13,990 bases of DNA, from assembly GCA_945952575.1 (NCBI GenBank), contig CAMFIY010000034.1, forward strand, positions 1 to 13,990, given 5' to 3'. The stretch is from an uncultured Leucobacter sp. (GTDB taxonomy: Bacteria; Actinomycetota; Actinomycetes; Actinomycetales; Microbacteriaceae). Shown piece after piece: positions 13,185 through 13,990 of this stretch (positions are counted from its first letter, which is position 1; every line of letters begins with the position of its first letter). A program made the translations under genes and the position numbers. Below the pieces are notes generated by a model. It did not search any database, had not been told where the DNA came from, and worked only from the letters and a program-made list of their open reading frames with translations.

Positions 13185-13530
13185 GACGAACGCGCGGTCC
13201 TTCACCGAGGATGGCTACATCTCGACATGATCAACCGAGGCAGCGAGAAGATTTCGTGCGAAGAGGTGGAGGACCTCGTCTACCGCTATGACAGCTTCGA
13301 TCTAGCGGCCGCCGTCGCGATGCTCGACCCCGTGTTCAGCGAGCGGGTATGCGTCTACGTGAGTCTCAAGGAGGGCGGCCCGCTCGGGCTCGAACGGATC
13401 CGCGCCGCCATGGAGTCCGCCGGGGTGGCTAAGCATAAGCACCCCGAGCGGCTGATCGCCGTCGACGACATGCCCCTCACCAAGGTAGGCAAGATTGACA
13501 AGAGGGAGCGGAGAGGGCTTTGCCCGCCGC
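13141..13530 (+). pseudogene. adenylate-forming (DHB-AMP/aryl-AMP type) ligase, two out-of-frame C-terminal pieces
   Basis: Piece one (13141-13224) reads YTPRGCYRAPETNARSFTED then GYIST and meets a stop. Piece two, in another frame from 13227, reads MINRGSEKISCEEVEDLVYR, then VCVYVSLKEGGPLGLERI, AGVAKHKHPERL and DDMPLTKVGKIDKRERRG, with the invariant A10 lysine in VGKIDK. These are consecutive parts of EntE/DhbE-type ligases, which activate 2,3-dihydroxybenzoate or related aryl acids as AMP esters. About 20 residues that normally join them (the GD..R..DGYL..GR.KD segment) are deleted at 13225-13228 with a frame change. The main N-terminal domain is absent and the end fades at about 13515-13545 without its own stop. 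Clearly a remnant; the substrate is inferred only from family likeness. Confidence 0.75.
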
Positions 13531-13554
13531 GACAGCGCCTAATGGGGCAGACGC

Positions 13555-13989
13555 TCAGCGCCCGCGCCGCCACGCGAGCCAGTGGCGGATGCTCTCCTCG
13601 AGCGCGTGCAATAGAGGCAACATCACCCAGATGACGCACGCGACGGTCAGTGGCGTCGTACATAGGATCTGGAGGTACGGCGGCAGGCCGGTCAGGAGCG
13701 GAGCGATGAAGTAGGCGTTGAACATGGCAGGCGGTACCAGCGCGATCCACACTAAAATCGCCGTCCACCACCGCGGGCGCGCGGGACCGGCCGTCGGGAT
13801 TGCACCGGTGAGGGCGTCCGGAGTCAGTGGACGGGCCTGCCCGATCGTGAGCGGCACGGCCTGTTGCAGGTGCGCCTGCCGCTCCTTACTGTCCTCCCAC
13901 CGGATGAGGTCATGGGGGGAAGCGAACGTGATCTCGACGACAACCTGGCGCCGGTGCCGTTCCGAGACTCGGACCTTCGACTCCCGGTA
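13555..13989 (-). CDS. antibiotic-biosynthesis-monooxygenase-like domain with C-terminal membrane helices (5' partial)
   Basis: The minus frame is open to the right edge, so the gene begins outside. The visible part starts with VSERHRRQVVVEITFASPHD, then LIRWEDSKERQAHLQQAVPL, the second half of an ABM ferredoxin-like domain (W-x-D-S-x-E-R is typical). A Pro-rich linker leads to two hydrophobic segments (WWTAILVWIALVPPAMFNAY and CTTPLTVACVIWVMLPLL) and a basic end. Proteins of ABM domain plus two or three membrane helices are common and of unclear function; they are probably not true monooxygenases. An ATG at 13857-13855 would drop the domain and is not the start. The stop at 13555 is natural, so the 3' end is intact. 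Confidence 0.75.
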   Translation of the reverse strand, partial: YRESKVRVSERHRRQVVVEITFASPHDLIRWEDSKERQAHLQQAVPLTIGQARPLTPDALTGAIPTAGPARPRWWTAILVWIALVPPAMFNAYFIAPLLTGLPPYLQILCTTPLTVACVIWVMLPLLHALEESIRHWLAWRRGR

Positions 13990-13990
13990 G

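Overview
High-GC DNA with GTG starts, ATGA/TGATG gene overlaps, an Lsr2 remnant and a probable leaderless promoter points to an actinomycete (Actinomycetota; a Microbacteriaceae-like host is a guess). The window reads as an accessory or plasmid-like mosaic. Intact operons of mobile-element genes sit between catabolic genes and a series of decapitated gene fragments. No integrase, transposase, relaxase, ParA, rRNA, tRNA or CRISPR array was seen.

Layout. (1) 1-2022: a polysaccharide-deacetylase (allantoinase-like) gene entering from the left edge, overlapping by 4 bp an isochorismatase-fold amidohydrolase, then the C-terminal half of an SDR oxidoreductase. (2) 2036-2083: a large hairpin between two convergent SDR fragments. 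(3) 2108-2697: an N-terminally truncated SDR on the minus strand abutting an N-terminally truncated, internally deleted lsr2 on the plus strand. (4) 2703-4413: a complete AbiEi/AbiEii type IV toxin-antitoxin pair on the minus strand.

(5) 4526-7221: a tightly overlapping five-gene operon behind a perfect dyad that covers its likely -10. It has a Cys/His-cluster multi-HTH protein, a small Cys/His protein, two unknown proteins and a membrane-anchored or exported HNH nuclease. (6) 7227-8090: an excisionase/MerR-like HTH regulator facing a small HTH protein. (7) 8138-11502: an operon with a protein carrying what look like diverged family-B DNA polymerase motifs, an HTH protein, a ribbon-helix-helix protein with a basic Ala/Pro tail, and an unrelated small gene. 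The half-site AATATAACC occurs at the promoters of all three of these units, so 4526-11041 probably forms one regulated element. This is the best candidate for an undescribed system: a replication or maintenance module with its own polymerase-like protein.

(8) 11503-13990: a short intergenic stretch, the C-terminal part of an NPPY adenine methyltransferase, a second paralogous RHH gene lacking its tail, a 23-residue stub, an adenylate-forming ligase fragment with a frameshifting internal deletion, and an antibiotic-biosynthesis-monooxygenase/membrane gene running off the right edge.

The repeated loss of gene starts at junctions near 1624, 2455, 12860, 13141, 13228 and about 13530 marks the flanks as rearrangement scars. 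Assembly chimerism cannot be excluded from sequence alone.
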